64,000 bases of DNA, taken from positions 1 to 64,000 of the forward strand of contig PBYI01000039.1 in assembly GCA_002729525.1 (NCBI GenBank), written 5' to 3'. Every line of letters begins with the position of its first letter. Within the stretch, counting starts at the first letter, position 1. Shown here piece after piece: positions 18,366 to 26,565 of this stretch. Under the pieces are notes generated by a model, which did no database searches, had not been told where the DNA came from, and saw only the letters and a program-made list of their open reading frames with translations. This DNA comes from Nocardioides sp. (GTDB taxonomy: Bacteria > Actinomycetota > Actinomycetes > Propionibacteriales > Nocardioidaceae). The position numbers and the translations under genes were made by a program.

Positions 18366-19134
18366 GGCACCACCCACGGTCTCGCTCCACCTCCACCCCG
18401 ACTGGCCCGCCCGCGCGCCGGGCCTCACCGTGCTCGAGTCGGTCGTCCGCGACGGCCGCTACCTGTCGCAGTTCGCGACCGGCACGTCCAACGGCGGCCT
18501 GACCGCCCACCCCGGCGGCGACCGCTGGCGCTGGGAGAGCCGCCTCTTCGAGGGCCGGTACGACGACGCCCCGGCCCCGGCGCGACCGGTGTACGGCGCG
18601 CTCGACCGCGGGTGGGCGGCGTACGGGCCGGCGCCGCGGTTCGGGTCGGCTTACCTGCTGCTGCGGCCCGCGGTGCTGGAGCGCACGACGTTCTGCTTCC
18701 CCGACTCCGTCCTCGAGCCGGCCGGCGTCGTCGGGCCGGACGGACTGGCGCCGCTGGAGCAGGCGGCGGCTGCCGCTCGGACCACCGGGGGCGACCCGCT
18801 CGACGACTACGTCGAGGCACACGTGCACGGCGGCGTGGGGCTCGACGACGTGGCGGGCGTGGTGCTCGACCCGACCGCTGCCGACACGCCCGGAGCCGAG
18901 GCCGCGCGAGCCGCCGGGCTGGAGGTCCGCAGCCATCCGGGGTACGACGTGGCGGTCGCCGGCCTCCCCGACGACTACCGCGGGCCCGGGCCGGTCGCCC
19001 TGGCGCGCCGGCTGGCCCGCGACGGTCGGCTCGACCCCGCACTCCTGGCGGCCGCCGCGGCCCGGCGGACCCACGACCCGCAGGCGCTCAAGCGCGCCTG
19101 GCACCTCCTTGCCCGGTTCGGACGACGCGTGTGA
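18352..19134 (+). CDS. DUF3626 domain-containing protein
   Basis: About 260 residues from GTG 18352; GTG 18322 (271 codons) and GTG 18430 (235) are alternatives and the true start is uncertain because the upstream sequence is a repeat. The conserved core runs from VLESVVRDGRYLSQFATGTSNGGLTA through WESRLFEGRYDD, RPVYGALDRGW and GSAYLLLRPAVLERTTFCFPDS, then HVHGGVGLDDV. This matches the DUF3626 family, which has no established function. The invariant Arg, Gly, Ser and Asp residues in these motifs suggest an enzyme. No signal peptide or membrane helix is present. It ends 10 bp before the next gene. Confidence 0.75.
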   Translation: MSRPPAPPTVSLHLHPDWPARAPGLTVLESVVRDGRYLSQFATGTSNGGLTAHPGGDRWRWESRLFEGRYDDAPAPARPVYGALDRGWAAYGPAPRFGSAYLLLRPAVLERTTFCFPDSVLEPAGVVGPDGLAPLEQAAAAARTTGGDPLDDYVEAHVHGGVGLDDVAGVVLDPTAADTPGAEAARAAGLEVRSHPGYDVAVAGLPDDYRGPGPVALARRLARDGRLDPALLAAAAARRTHDPQALKRAWHLLARFGRRV

Positions 19135-19144
19135 CGGTGTCGCG

Positions 19145-20002
19145 GTGAGCAGCACCGACTCCGTCGCCCGCGCGACGTACCGGCACCTCGAGCCGGTCCA
19201 CGCCGTCACCTACTTCGCCCCGCAGGCCCACCAGGCCTACGTCGACGCCGGCCTGACCGGCTTCTGGCGCGGCTACTTCGCGGGCCGCGCGGCCTGCCTC
19301 GGCGCCGGCGCCCCGGAGCCGGTGGTCACCGCCCTGTTCAACACGTTCGCGCCCAGCACGGTGGCGCGGTCGATCCCGTCGGTGTGGGAGCGGATCAGCC
19401 CGGAGGCCGCGCTGGCGGCGCGCCTCGACGGTGCCCGGGCGGCGCTGGCCGCGCTCGAGCCCGACCCGGAGGCCGTCCGGGTGGCCGCGGACGTCGCGGT
19501 CCGGGCCGCGACGTCGGCGACCCTGCACGGCCGGGCGCTGGGCGCGGCCGAGGCCGCGCAGCCCTACCCGGGCGGCGACGACGACCTCGGTCGGCTCTGG
19601 CGCGCGGCGACGGTGCTGCGCGAGGTCCGCGGCGACGGCCACGTGGCGGCGCTGCTCGCGCACGGGCTGTCCGGCCTGGAGGCCACCGTCCTGCGCTGCG
19701 GCGACGACCTGGCCCGCAGCACCCTCCAGCCGATGCGCGGCTGGAGCGACGAGGAGTGGGAGTCGGCCGAGGTCGCGCTCCGCGGCCGCGACCTCCTCGA
19801 CGACGACGCCCGTGCGACCCGCGCCGGCACCGACCTGCTGGCCGTCGTGGAGCAGGTCACGGACGACCTCGCGGCGCAGCCGTGGGACGCCGTCGGGGCG
19901 GAGGCCACGGCCGCCTTCCTCGACGCCACGGCCGATCTCGTCGCCGCCGCGCGGGCGGCGTACCTCGCCCCGGCCGCGGGCCTGGGGCTCGCGGGCCGCT
20001 GA
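19145..20002 (+). CDS. SCO6745 family protein, unknown function
   Basis: 285 residues from GTG 19145. The sequence RHLEPVHAVTYFAPQAHQAYVDAGLTGFWRGYFAGRAACLG at the N-terminus and the later GLSGLEATVLRC and MRGWSDEEWESAEVALRGRDLLD patterns match the actinobacterial family named after SCO6745, often annotated as helical or HTH-like. It is all-helical by composition with no membrane segment. Function is unknown. It follows the DUF3626 gene by 10 bp and is probably co-transcribed with it. Confidence 0.65.
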   Translation: MSSTDSVARATYRHLEPVHAVTYFAPQAHQAYVDAGLTGFWRGYFAGRAACLGAGAPEPVVTALFNTFAPSTVARSIPSVWERISPEAALAARLDGARAALAALEPDPEAVRVAADVAVRAATSATLHGRALGAAEAAQPYPGGDDDLGRLWRAATVLREVRGDGHVAALLAHGLSGLEATVLRCGDDLARSTLQPMRGWSDEEWESAEVALRGRDLLDDDARATRAGTDLLAVVEQVTDDLAAQPWDAVGAEATAAFLDATADLVAAARAAYLAPAAGLGLAGR

Positions 20003-20020
20003 CGGCGCCCGCTCAGCGGC

Positions 20021-20380
20021 TCAGCGGCGCGGCGCGGAGACCACCGAGCGGCGCAGCTCGGCGACGTCGGGCACCAGCAGCAGCGCGTGCACCACGGCTG
20101 CGCCGAGACCGACCGCCAGCGCGAACGCGTGGTACCCGGCCAGCCACCCGACGACCGTCGCCCCGGCGAACACCACGACCTTGGTGACCGGGGTGACCAC
20201 CGGTCCGCCGCGCTCGGCCTGCGGCGAGGCCAGCGCGGCCCACGCCAGCACGACGACCAGCAGCACCGCCCAGCCGATCCAGGTCGAGGTCAACGAGCCC
20301 ACGCCGACGGCCCACAGCCCGACTGCCGCCGCCTCCACGCAGAACAGCGCCACGAGCACCACCCAGCCGACCGTCCGCAC
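20021..20380 (-). CDS. Four-helix membrane protein, YrdB / DUF2568 type
   Basis: 119 residues starting GTG at 20380. Four hydrophobic helices are visible at about residues 3-25, 32-52, 64-83 and 85-105, with the short basic tail RRSVVSAPRR. The pattern fits the DUF2568/YrdB family of small integral membrane proteins; no role is known. CAGAGT lies 6 nt before the GTG on the minus strand and nearly touches the -10 of the divergent gene at 20407. The stop region shows an 8-bp duplication (CTCAGCGG at 20012 and 20020). Confidence 0.68.
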   Translation of the reverse strand: MRTVGWVVLVALFCVEAAAVGLWAVGVGSLTSTWIGWAVLLVVVLAWAALASPQAERGGPVVTPVTKVVVFAGATVVGWLAGYHAFALAVGLGAAVVHALLLVPDVAELRRSVVSAPRR

Positions 20381-20406
20381 ACCACCACTCTGCCAGGATC
20401 GGCAGC
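20381..20406. promoter_or_regulatory. Compact divergent promoter pair
   Basis: The 26-bp gap holds two back-to-back hexamers: CAGAGT on the minus strand (20392-20387, 6 nt before GTG 20380) and CAGGAT on the plus strand (20394-20399, 7 nt before GTG 20407). They are separated by one base. Any -35 of each promoter must lie inside the opposite gene. Confidence 0.45.
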
Positions 20407-20973
20407 GTGCCGGCCGAGATGTACGTCCCCGCGTTCTACCTCAAGCAGCGGTTCGCGATGACCGCCAACCGGTTCGAGGTCGTGGTGGCCAACCCCGACG
20501 GCAGCGAGGGCGCCTCACTCGCCTGGGCCCAGCAGAAGCGGCTCGCGTTCAAGGAGCAGGTGACGTTCTACGCCGACCAGGCCCGCACCCAGCCGGTGTT
20601 CGGGTTCCGGGCCCGCCAGGTCGTCGACCTCGGTGCCGGGTACGACGTCGTCGACGGCGCCGGTCGTCCCCTCGGCTACTTCAAGAAGGACTTCGGCGCG
20701 AGCCTGCTCCGCTCGACGTTCCACGTGGAGGGGCCCGGGCTGCGCGGCACCGGCACCGAGCGCAGCAAGGGCGGCGCCCTGATGCGCCGCTTCGTCGCCG
20801 GGGTGGTGCCGATCCACTTCGACTTCACCGCCGACGACGGCCGGATGCTCTTCACCGTCGAGCGCCAGATGAAGCTGCGCGACCGCTACACCGTCTCCGT
20901 GCTCGACCCCGAGGTCGACTTCCGCCTCGCCGCCGGCATCGCCGTCGGCCTCGACGTGCTGATGGACCGGTAG
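20407..20973 (+). CDS. LURP-one-related / Tubby C-terminal-like protein
   Basis: 188 residues from GTG 20407. The start MYVPAFYLKQRFAMTANRFEVV and the repeated beta pattern (GFRARQVVDLGAGYDVVDGAGRPLGYFKKDFG, RSTFHVE) fit the LURP-one/phospholipid-scramblase-like beta-barrel with a C-terminal helix (FRLAAGIAVGLDVLMDR). Plant and bacterial relatives have no clear enzymatic role; membrane or lipid association has been suggested for related folds. It is 4 bp upstream of an esterase gene and probably co-expressed with it. Confidence 0.65.
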   Translation: MPAEMYVPAFYLKQRFAMTANRFEVVVANPDGSEGASLAWAQQKRLAFKEQVTFYADQARTQPVFGFRARQVVDLGAGYDVVDGAGRPLGYFKKDFGASLLRSTFHVEGPGLRGTGTERSKGGALMRRFVAGVVPIHFDFTADDGRMLFTVERQMKLRDRYTVSVLDPEVDFRLAAGIAVGLDVLMDR

Positions 20974-20977
20974 TCCG

Positions 20978-21874
20978 GTGCTGTTCCCCGACGCCCGCGC
21001 CGCTGTCGAGCACGCCCGCGACCAGCAGCCCGTCCACGACCCGGCCTTCGACATCGCCGCGGCCCGACGCGACGCCCGTACGGCGGCCGCCGCCCAGCCG
21101 CGCGAGGACGTCGCCGAGGTCCGCGACGTCGACGCCGGCGGGGTGCCGTGCCGGCTCTACCGGCCCGGCGACGCCGCGCCGGGTGTCGTGGTCCACCTGC
21201 ACGGCGGCGGGTTCGTGATGAACGACGTCGAGGTGCACGACGGCGCCGCGCGGCGGCTCGCCAACCGCACCGGCCGGGCGGTGCTCAGCGTCGACTACCG
21301 GCTGGCACCGGAGCACCCCTTCCCGGCGGCGGTGGACGACACCGACACGGTGCTCGCCTGGCTCGCCACCCACGCCGACGCCGAGGGCCTGGCCGGCCCG
21401 GTCGCGCTGCACGGCGACTCCGCCGGCGCCAACCTGGCGCTCGTCGGCGCGCTGCACCACCCGGGCCGCTTCGCCGCGCTCGCGCTCGTCTACCCGTTCC
21501 TCGACCCGACGGCGTCGTTCGCGTCCCACACCGACGACGAGAGCGACTTCGACCCCGAGACCGTCGCCTGGTACTGGCGGCACTACGCCGGGCCCGCCGG
21601 CGAGGCGGCGTACGCCGACGCCGACCTGGCGCCCCTGCTCGCCGACCCCGCCGCGATCGCCGCGCTGCCCCCGACGTACGTCGCGACCGCCGAGCACGAC
21701 CCGCTGCGCGACGAGGGCGAGCACCTCGCACGGCTGGCCGCGGACGCCGGCGTGCCGGTGACCGCGGTGCGCTGGCTCGGCCAGGTGCACGGGTTCTGGC
21801 GCCACCACGACGTCTTCTCGGCCGCCGACCCGTTGATGGACCAGGTCGCGGCGTTCCTGCGCGGCCGGCTCTGA
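20978..21874 (+). CDS. Alpha/beta hydrolase, hormone-sensitive lipase family esterase
   Basis: 298 residues from GTG 20978. HSL-family motifs are present: oxyanion HLHGGGFVMND (about residue 73), nucleophile elbow LHGDSAGANLAL with Ser about 150, and the C-terminal acid/His in EHDPLRDEGE and QVHGFWRHHD. It should hydrolyse short acyl esters in the cytoplasm; the substrate is unknown. No signal peptide is present. The stop codon falls inside a perfect four-unit 11-bp tandem repeat. It sits where mycobacteria have lipP near rpiB and nei, but orthology is not shown. Confidence 0.88.
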   Translation: MLFPDARAAVEHARDQQPVHDPAFDIAAARRDARTAAAAQPREDVAEVRDVDAGGVPCRLYRPGDAAPGVVVHLHGGGFVMNDVEVHDGAARRLANRTGRAVLSVDYRLAPEHPFPAAVDDTDTVLAWLATHADAEGLAGPVALHGDSAGANLALVGALHHPGRFAALALVYPFLDPTASFASHTDDESDFDPETVAWYWRHYAGPAGEAAYADADLAPLLADPAAIAALPPTYVATAEHDPLRDEGEHLARLAADAGVPVTAVRWLGQVHGFWRHHDVFSAADPLMDQVAAFLRGRL

Positions 21875-21910
21875 ACCGGCTCTGAACCGGCTCTGAACCG
21901 GCTCTGAACC
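21867..21910 (+). repeat. 11-bp tandem repeat starting on the esterase stop codon
   Basis: GGCTCTGAACC is repeated four times perfectly (21867-21877, 21878-21888, 21889-21899, 21900-21910). Each unit contains TGA. Because 11 is not a multiple of 3, the four TGAs fall in all three reading frames. Confidence 0.92.
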
Positions 21911-21974
21911 GGCGCTCACGCGTCTCCTGGACGGGCCTCCGCGACGGCGGCAGCGGTCTGGGAGGATCGCCGCC

Positions 21975-22487
21975 ATGCGCGTCCACCTCGGCAGCGACCA
22001 CGCCGGCCTCGAGCTCAAGGACCACCTCAAGGCCTGGCTCACCGAGCACGGCTACGAGCCGGTCGACCACGGCCCGTTCGTCTACGACGCCCTCGACGAC
22101 TACCCGGTCTTCTGCCTGCGGGCGGCCGAGGGCGTGGCCCGGGAGCGCGCGGCGGGGGCCGACAGCCTCGGCGTCGTGATCGGCGGCTCCGGCAACGGCG
22201 AGCAGATGGCCGCCAACAAGGTCGAGGGCATCCGCTGCGCCCTGGTCTGGTCAGAGGACACCGCCCGGCTGGCCCGGGAGCACAACGACGCCCAGGTGGT
22301 CTCCGTCGGCGGCCGGATGCACTCCCTCGACGACATGACCCGCTTCGTCGAGCTCTTCCTCGCCGAGCCGTTCAGCGGCGACGACCGCCACGTACGCCGC
22401 ATCGGCCAGCTGTCGTCGTACGAGACCGGCGGCGGGCTGCCGCCGCTGCCGGAGTCCGCGCAGGGCCTCGGACCCGACGAGAGCTGA
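21975..22487 (+). CDS. rpiB: Ribose-5-phosphate isomerase B
   Basis: A 170-residue RpiB/LacAB-family enzyme interconverting ribose-5-phosphate and ribulose-5-phosphate. SDHAGLELKDHL opens the protein. The active-site loop reads VIGGSGNGEQMAANKVEGIRCAL, with Glu rather than the Cys of the E. coli enzyme as catalytic base, as in actinobacteria. HNDAQVVSVGGRMHS contains the ring-opening His region. The ATG at 21975 has GAGGAT 7 nt upstream. It is followed after 6 bp by the Fpg/Nei gene, the same order as in mycobacteria. Confidence 0.93.
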   Translation: MRVHLGSDHAGLELKDHLKAWLTEHGYEPVDHGPFVYDALDDYPVFCLRAAEGVARERAAGADSLGVVIGGSGNGEQMAANKVEGIRCALVWSEDTARLAREHNDAQVVSVGGRMHSLDDMTRFVELFLAEPFSGDDRHVRRIGQLSSYETGGGLPPLPESAQGLGPDES

Positions 22488-22493
22488 GGGCGG

Positions 22494-23345
22494 ATGCCCG
22501 AGGGGCACACCCTCCACCGCCTCGCCGGGCACCTCACCGAGGCGTTCGCCGGGCGTCCCGTGCGGGTCTCCAGCCCGCAGGGCCGCTTCGCCGACGGCGC
22601 GGCCCTGGTCGACGGCCAGGTGCTCGCCGGGGCCGGGGCCTGGGGCAAGCACCTCTTCGTCGCCTTCGCGAGCGGGCTGCGGGTGCACGTGCACCTCGGC
22701 CTGATCGGGCAGCTCGACGTCCACCGCGGGCTCGACGACGTACCGGCCCCGCAGGGCGCGGTGCGGATGCGGCTGGTGGGGGAGGACCCCGACGGAGGGT
22801 GGGCGCTCGGCGACCTCCGCGGCGCGATCACCTGCGCGGTGCTCACCCCCGAGCAGGTCGAGGCGGTGGTCCGGACCCAGGGCCCGGACCCGCTGCGGCC
22901 CGGCAGCGACCCCGACCTCGCCTGGCAGCGGATCCGCCGCAGCCGCAAGGCGGTCGGCGCGCTGCTGATGGACCAGAAGGTGCTCGCCGGGGTCGGCAAC
23001 GTCTACCGCGCCGAGCTGCTCTTCCGGCACCGGACGCACCCCCTGCGGCCCGGCGCGACGCTGCGCTCGGGTCAGTGGGAGGCGATGTGGACCGACCTCG
23101 TCGCACTCATGCACGAGGGCGTGCGCACCGGGCGCATCGACACCGTGCGACCCGAGCACACCCCGGAGGCGATGGGTCGCGAGCCGCGCAAGGACGACCA
23201 CGGCGGCGAGGTCTACGTCTACCGGCGCACCGGTCAGCCGTGCCTGGTCTGCGGACGTCCGGTCCGCACCGAGGAGCTCGAGGGCCGCAACTCGTTCTGG
23301 TGTGCGCGATGTCAGCCCACGTTCCGCTCCCGCGCCGTAGGCTGA
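22494..23345 (+). CDS. Fpg/Nei family DNA glycosylase-AP lyase
   Basis: A 283-residue base-excision repair enzyme for oxidised bases. The catalytic N-terminal MPEGHTLHR (Pro2 as Schiff-base nucleophile, Glu3) is intact, as is the Lys in AGAWGKHLF. The helix-two-turn-helix lies in LLMDQKVLAGVGNVYRAELLF and the C-terminal zinc finger is CLVCGRP ... CARCQPTF. The 'EGHT' start and these motifs are closer to actinobacterial Nei1 than to MutM. It is probably translated from the rpiB message (6-bp gap). Confidence 0.92.
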   Translation: MPEGHTLHRLAGHLTEAFAGRPVRVSSPQGRFADGAALVDGQVLAGAGAWGKHLFVAFASGLRVHVHLGLIGQLDVHRGLDDVPAPQGAVRMRLVGEDPDGGWALGDLRGAITCAVLTPEQVEAVVRTQGPDPLRPGSDPDLAWQRIRRSRKAVGALLMDQKVLAGVGNVYRAELLFRHRTHPLRPGATLRSGQWEAMWTDLVALMHEGVRTGRIDTVRPEHTPEAMGREPRKDDHGGEVYVYRRTGQPCLVCGRPVRTEELEGRNSFWCARCQPTFRSRAVG

Positions 23346-23387
23346 CCCCCGTCTCTCGGACTTCTCGGACCGATCGAAAGCAGTCTC

Positions 23388-24491
23388 ATGGCCCTCGCCT
23401 CCAGGGCGGCCGCGTCGTCGCGCGGTCGTGTCCGTCGGCGCTCCACGCTGCAGTCCGTACGTCGTGCGGTGCGCGCGGAGGTGTGGGTGGCGCTCGGCCT
23501 CGGCCTGACCGACCTGGCCGTCGTGCTCGGCGTGGTCGCCGCGCCGGTCCAGACGCCGTTCTCGCTGCTGATCGTCCCGCTCGTGCTGGGGTCGATCCTG
23601 CTCGGTCCGCGCACGCTCCCGTGGCTGGTGCTCTGGACGATGGCCATGCTCACCGTCGCCCTGGCCTCGCAGGAGGAGATCGCCAGCCGGATCGTCGGCG
23701 CTGCGTCGGTGCAGGTCGCGGTCGGACTCATCGTGCTGGTGACCGGCTTCCGCCGAGCCCGGCTCGGCGTCGCCGGGCTGCGCGGGGAGTCGATGTTCGT
23801 CGACCTGCGCGACCGGATCCTCAACCAGGGCGGCATCCCGACGCTCCCCGACGACTGGTCGGTCACGATGTCGCTGCACTCCGCGGGCGGCACCGCGTTC
23901 GCCGGCGACTTCGTGGTCGCCTCGCGCAGCGCCGACGGCCGGCAGCTCCAGGTCGTGGTGGCCGACGTGTCGGGCAAGGGCGTCGAGGCCGGCACCCGTT
24001 CGCTGCTGCTGTCCGGAGCCTTCGGCGGCATCCTCGACGCGACCCCGGGCGAGGGCTTCCTGCCGGCCGCCAACCACTACCTGGTGCGCCAGGAGTGGGA
24101 GGAGGGCTTCGCGACCGCCGTCCACCTCTCCGTCGACCTGGTCACCGGCGCCTACGAGGTGCGCGGCGCCGGCCACCCGCCTGCGGTGCACCGCGTCGCC
24201 GGTACCGGCCGCTGGCAGGTGCACGAGTCGCGCGGCCCGCTGCTCGGACTGGTCGCGGGTGCGGGGTTCCCGGCCGTGGTGGGCGTCCTCGAGCGCGGCG
24301 ACGCGCTGCTGCTCTACACCGACGGCATGGTCGAGGAGCCGCGGCGCGACATCGACCTCGGTATCGACCGGATGATGGGACAGGCCGAGCACGAGCTCCG
24401 CGGCACCGTCGAGGGGGCCGCCGACCGGCTGGTCGCACGCCTCGGGTCGCCCGACGACGACCGGGCGCTGGTGCTGGTGCACCGCCGCTGA
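23388..24491 (+). CDS. Membrane-bound SpoIIE-type PP2C serine/threonine phosphatase
   Basis: 367 residues. A basic N-terminus is followed by four hydrophobic segments at about residues 30-50, 55-75, 82-100 and 105-125. The SpoIIE/RsbU phosphatase domain occupies about 165-365. Metal-binding motifs are visible: FAGDFVVAS, VVADVSGKGVEAGT, VRGAGHPPAV and LLLYTDGMVEE. Such enzymes dephosphorylate anti-anti-sigma factors in partner-switching pathways. No anti-sigma partner lies nearby, so the input is unknown. A TAGGCT at 23337-23342 could be its promoter, giving a leader of about 40 nt. The stop region shows an 11-bp-period duplication (CTGACCTGC at 24488 and 24499). Confidence 0.87.
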   Translation: MALASRAAASSRGRVRRRSTLQSVRRAVRAEVWVALGLGLTDLAVVLGVVAAPVQTPFSLLIVPLVLGSILLGPRTLPWLVLWTMAMLTVALASQEEIASRIVGAASVQVAVGLIVLVTGFRRARLGVAGLRGESMFVDLRDRILNQGGIPTLPDDWSVTMSLHSAGGTAFAGDFVVASRSADGRQLQVVVADVSGKGVEAGTRSLLLSGAFGGILDATPGEGFLPAANHYLVRQEWEEGFATAVHLSVDLVTGAYEVRGAGHPPAVHRVAGTGRWQVHESRGPLLGLVAGAGFPAVVGVLERGDALLLYTDGMVEEPRRDIDLGIDRMMGQAEHELRGTVEGAADRLVARLGSPDDDRALVLVHRR

Positions 24492-24507
24492 CCTGCCCCT
24501 GACCTGC
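24488..24507 (+). repeat. Two-copy 11-bp-period repeat on the phosphatase stop codon
   Basis: CTGACCTGC occurs at 24488-24496 and 24499-24507. The first copy contains the TGA stop; the second puts a TGA in a different frame. Confidence 0.7.
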
Positions 24508-24588
24508 ATTGAGCTGCCACGTCCGGGACGTCGTTTCCGACTCGTCGCACGGCATGTGGGAGACTCGCACCGCGGGGAGACCCGCCGC

Positions 24589-24662
24589 GCGGATGTAGCT
24601 CAATGGTAGAGCCCCAGTCTTCCAAACTGGCTACGCGGGTTCGATTCCCGTCATCCGCTCCA
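24589..24662 (+). tRNA. tRNA-Gly (anticodon TCC)
   Basis: The acceptor GCGGATG (24589-24595) pairs with CATCCGC (24652-24658). The anticodon stem CCAGT/ACTGG holds the loop with TCC, the T arm is GCGGGTTCGATTCCCGT, and the discriminator T is followed by an encoded CCA (24660-24662). Confidence 0.95.
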
Positions 24663-24707
24663 AGCGCCCGTCCGAGCCGCCCGCGGCGCGGGCAGCGGGC
24701 GGCTTGA

Positions 24708-24780
24708 CGGGGCGTAGCGTAGTGGCTAGCGCGCCTGCTTTGGGAGCAGGAGACCGCAGGTTCGAGTCCTGTCGCCCCGA
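24708..24780 (+). tRNA. tRNA-Pro (anticodon TGG)
   Basis: The acceptor CGGGGCG (24708-24714) pairs with CGCCCCG (24773-24779), discriminator A. The anticodon stem CCTGC/GCAGG encloses TTTGGGA with anticodon TGG, and the T arm is GCAGGTTCGAGTCCTGT. CCA is not encoded. It lies 45 bp after tRNA-Gly and ahead of tig, with no integrase or att duplication. Confidence 0.95.
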
Positions 24781-25018
24781 CCCGGTGCCGGGCGGCCGCG
24801 TCCGCGCACAACCGCGGAGTTCGTGGTCGCGCGACGGCCCGATACGATGGGGATTTGTTGCGGCGCCGCCCGTCCTGCGCCCCGCGTCCGCACCCGCCGT
24901 CCCGGTCCGCCCGGCCGTCGAGGTGCGCCGGGGGAGTGGCTCGGTCAGGGCGCGCCGAGCCGGACCCGCGTCCGGCCCCAGACCCATCCCAAAGAAGCAC
25001 CGACGAAGGAGTCCATCA
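24781..25018 (+). promoter_or_regulatory. tig promoter and leader
   Basis: TACGAT at 24843-24848 is a good -10 candidate and would give a leader of about 165 nt before the GTG at 25019. Open frames extend through this region in the tig frame but show no family resemblance. No hairpin or riboswitch was recognised. Confidence 0.4.
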
Positions 25019-26443
25019 GTGAAGAGCGCCGTGGAGACCGTGAGCCCGACCAGGGCCAAGCTCACCGTCGAGGTGCCCTTCGAGGAGATCCAGCCCAGCC
25101 TGGACGCCGCGTACAAGAAGATCGCGCAGCAGATCAACGTGCCCGGCTTCCGCCGCGGCAAGGTGCCGCCGATGGTGATCGACCGTCAGGTCGGCCGCGG
25201 CGTGGTCCTCGACGAGGCCATCAACCAGGTCGTGCCGGAGAAGTACCTCGAGGCGCTCCAGGAGAACGAGCTCGTCCCGCTCGCCCAGCCCGAGGTCGAG
25301 GTCACCAAGCTCGACGACCGTGAGCTGCTCGAGTTCACCGCTGAGGTCGACGTCCGTCCGACCTTCGAGGTGCCGGCGTACGACGACGTCACCGCGTCGG
25401 TCGACGACGTCGAGGTCACCGACGAGGACGTCACCGAGCAGCTCGACGCGATGCGCGAGAAGTTCGGCACCCTGGCCGACGTCGAGCGGCCCGCCGCCGA
25501 CGGTGACCACGTCGTCATCGACCTCAAGGCCACCCAGGACGGCGAGGTCGTCGAGGGCGCCGAGGTCTCCGGCATGAGCTACCAGGTCGGCCGCGGCGGC
25601 ATGATCGACGGTCTCGACGAGGCCCTCACCGGCGTGTCCGCCGGCGAGGAGAAGACCTTCACCACCCAGCTCGTGGGTGGGGACCTGGTCGGCCAGGACG
25701 TCGAGGTGGCCGTCAAGGTCACCCAGGTCCAGGAGCAGGAGCTGCCCGAGCTGGACGACGAGTTCGCCCAGCTCGCCTCGGAGTTCGACACCCTCGAGGA
25801 GCTCACCGCCGACGTGAAGGAGCGGCTCGGCCGCGGCAAGCGCCTCGAGCAGGCCGCCGCCGCGCGCGACGCCGTCCTGGAGGCGCTGCTCGAGCGCGTC
25901 GAGATCCCGCTGCCCGACAGCGTGGTCACCGAGGAGCTCAACAGCCGCCGCCAGCAGATCGAGCAGCAGCTCGCGATGGCCGGCATGACGATGGAGAAGT
26001 ACCTCGACGACGAGGAGCAGACCATCGACGAGTTCGAGGCCGACCTGGAGAAGCGCGTCCGCGACGCGGTCGCCGCCCAGTTCCTCCTCGACGAGATCGC
26101 CAAGCGCGAGGAGTTCGGTGTCGACCAGGGCGAGCTGTCGGACCACCTGATCCGCCGCGCCCAGCAGTCCGGCCAGGACCCGCAGCAGTTCGCCAACCAC
26201 ATGTTCGAGCACAACCACATCCCGGACCTGGTCCAGGAGATCCTGCGCGGCAAGGCGCTGGCCACGATCGTGGAGTCCGCCACCGTCACCGACGGCTCGG
26301 GCAACCACGTCGAGCTGAAGAACCTCCAGCCCGACGGCACGATCATGGAGCCCTCCGAGGAGGACGAGGCCACCGAGGTCGAGGCCACCGACGAGGTCGA
26401 GGCTGCCGAGGAGTCCGCGGACGAGGAGAAGGCCGAGGCCTGA
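25019..26443 (+). CDS. tig: Trigger factor (ribosome-associated chaperone/PPIase)
   Basis: A 474-residue trigger factor; it binds the ribosome exit tunnel and folds nascent chains. The GTG at 25019 (VKSAVETVSPTRAKLTVEVPF) is the expected N-terminus, with GAAGGAG just upstream (about 25003-25009). The ribosome-docking signature GFRRGKVPP is at about residues 43-51. The FKBP-type PPIase domain lies at about 155-240 (ADGDHVVIDLKA ... GGMIDGLDEALTGVSAGEEKTF). The C-terminal helical arms follow to about 430, then an acidic Glu/Ala tail. It is upstream of clpP1-clpP2-clpX, the usual actinobacterial order, though two genes intervene. Confidence 0.96.
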   Translation: MKSAVETVSPTRAKLTVEVPFEEIQPSLDAAYKKIAQQINVPGFRRGKVPPMVIDRQVGRGVVLDEAINQVVPEKYLEALQENELVPLAQPEVEVTKLDDRELLEFTAEVDVRPTFEVPAYDDVTASVDDVEVTDEDVTEQLDAMREKFGTLADVERPAADGDHVVIDLKATQDGEVVEGAEVSGMSYQVGRGGMIDGLDEALTGVSAGEEKTFTTQLVGGDLVGQDVEVAVKVTQVQEQELPELDDEFAQLASEFDTLEELTADVKERLGRGKRLEQAAAARDAVLEALLERVEIPLPDSVVTEELNSRRQQIEQQLAMAGMTMEKYLDDEEQTIDEFEADLEKRVRDAVAAQFLLDEIAKREEFGVDQGELSDHLIRRAQQSGQDPQQFANHMFEHNHIPDLVQEILRGKALATIVESATVTDGSGNHVELKNLQPDGTIMEPSEEDEATEVEATDEVEAAEESADEEKAEA

Positions 26444-26465
26444 CCCGCACCCGCACCACGTCGAC

Positions 26466-26497
26466 GAGCCCCCGGGAGGTCCACCTCCCGGGGGCTC
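26466..26497 (+). terminator. Terminator after tig
   Basis: GAGCCCCCGGGAGGT (26466-26480) pairs perfectly with ACCTCCCGGGGGCTC (26483-26497), a 15-bp stem, 22 bp after the stop. Confidence 0.85.
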
Positions 26498-26528
26498 TCG
26501 CGTGCCCGGGGCTGTGCGCCGCGCGATA

Positions 26529-26544
26529 GTGCACAGGTGTGCAC
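26529..26544 (+). promoter_or_regulatory. GTGCAC-AGGT-GTGCAC operator-like repeat
   Basis: Two copies of the self-complementary GTGCAC flank AGGT, just upstream of a TAGCCT -10 (26553-26558) that ends 7 nt before the ATG at 26566. The position suits a regulator of the lipase-type gene. Confidence 0.4.
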
Positions 26545-26565
26545 CGAACAGGTAGCCTGGTCGGC

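Noticed and set aside
14213..18373. A 1386-codon open frame on the minus strand opposite the amidase, MOSC and metG genes
   Set aside because: It is the antisense of conserved genes in GC-rich DNA, is Ala/Arg/Val/Asp-rich with no domain pattern, and spans several intergenic regions.
24589..24780. tRNA pair as an integration site for a mobile element
   Set aside because: No integrase, no duplicated tRNA 3' end, and the flanking genes are core genes in conserved order.
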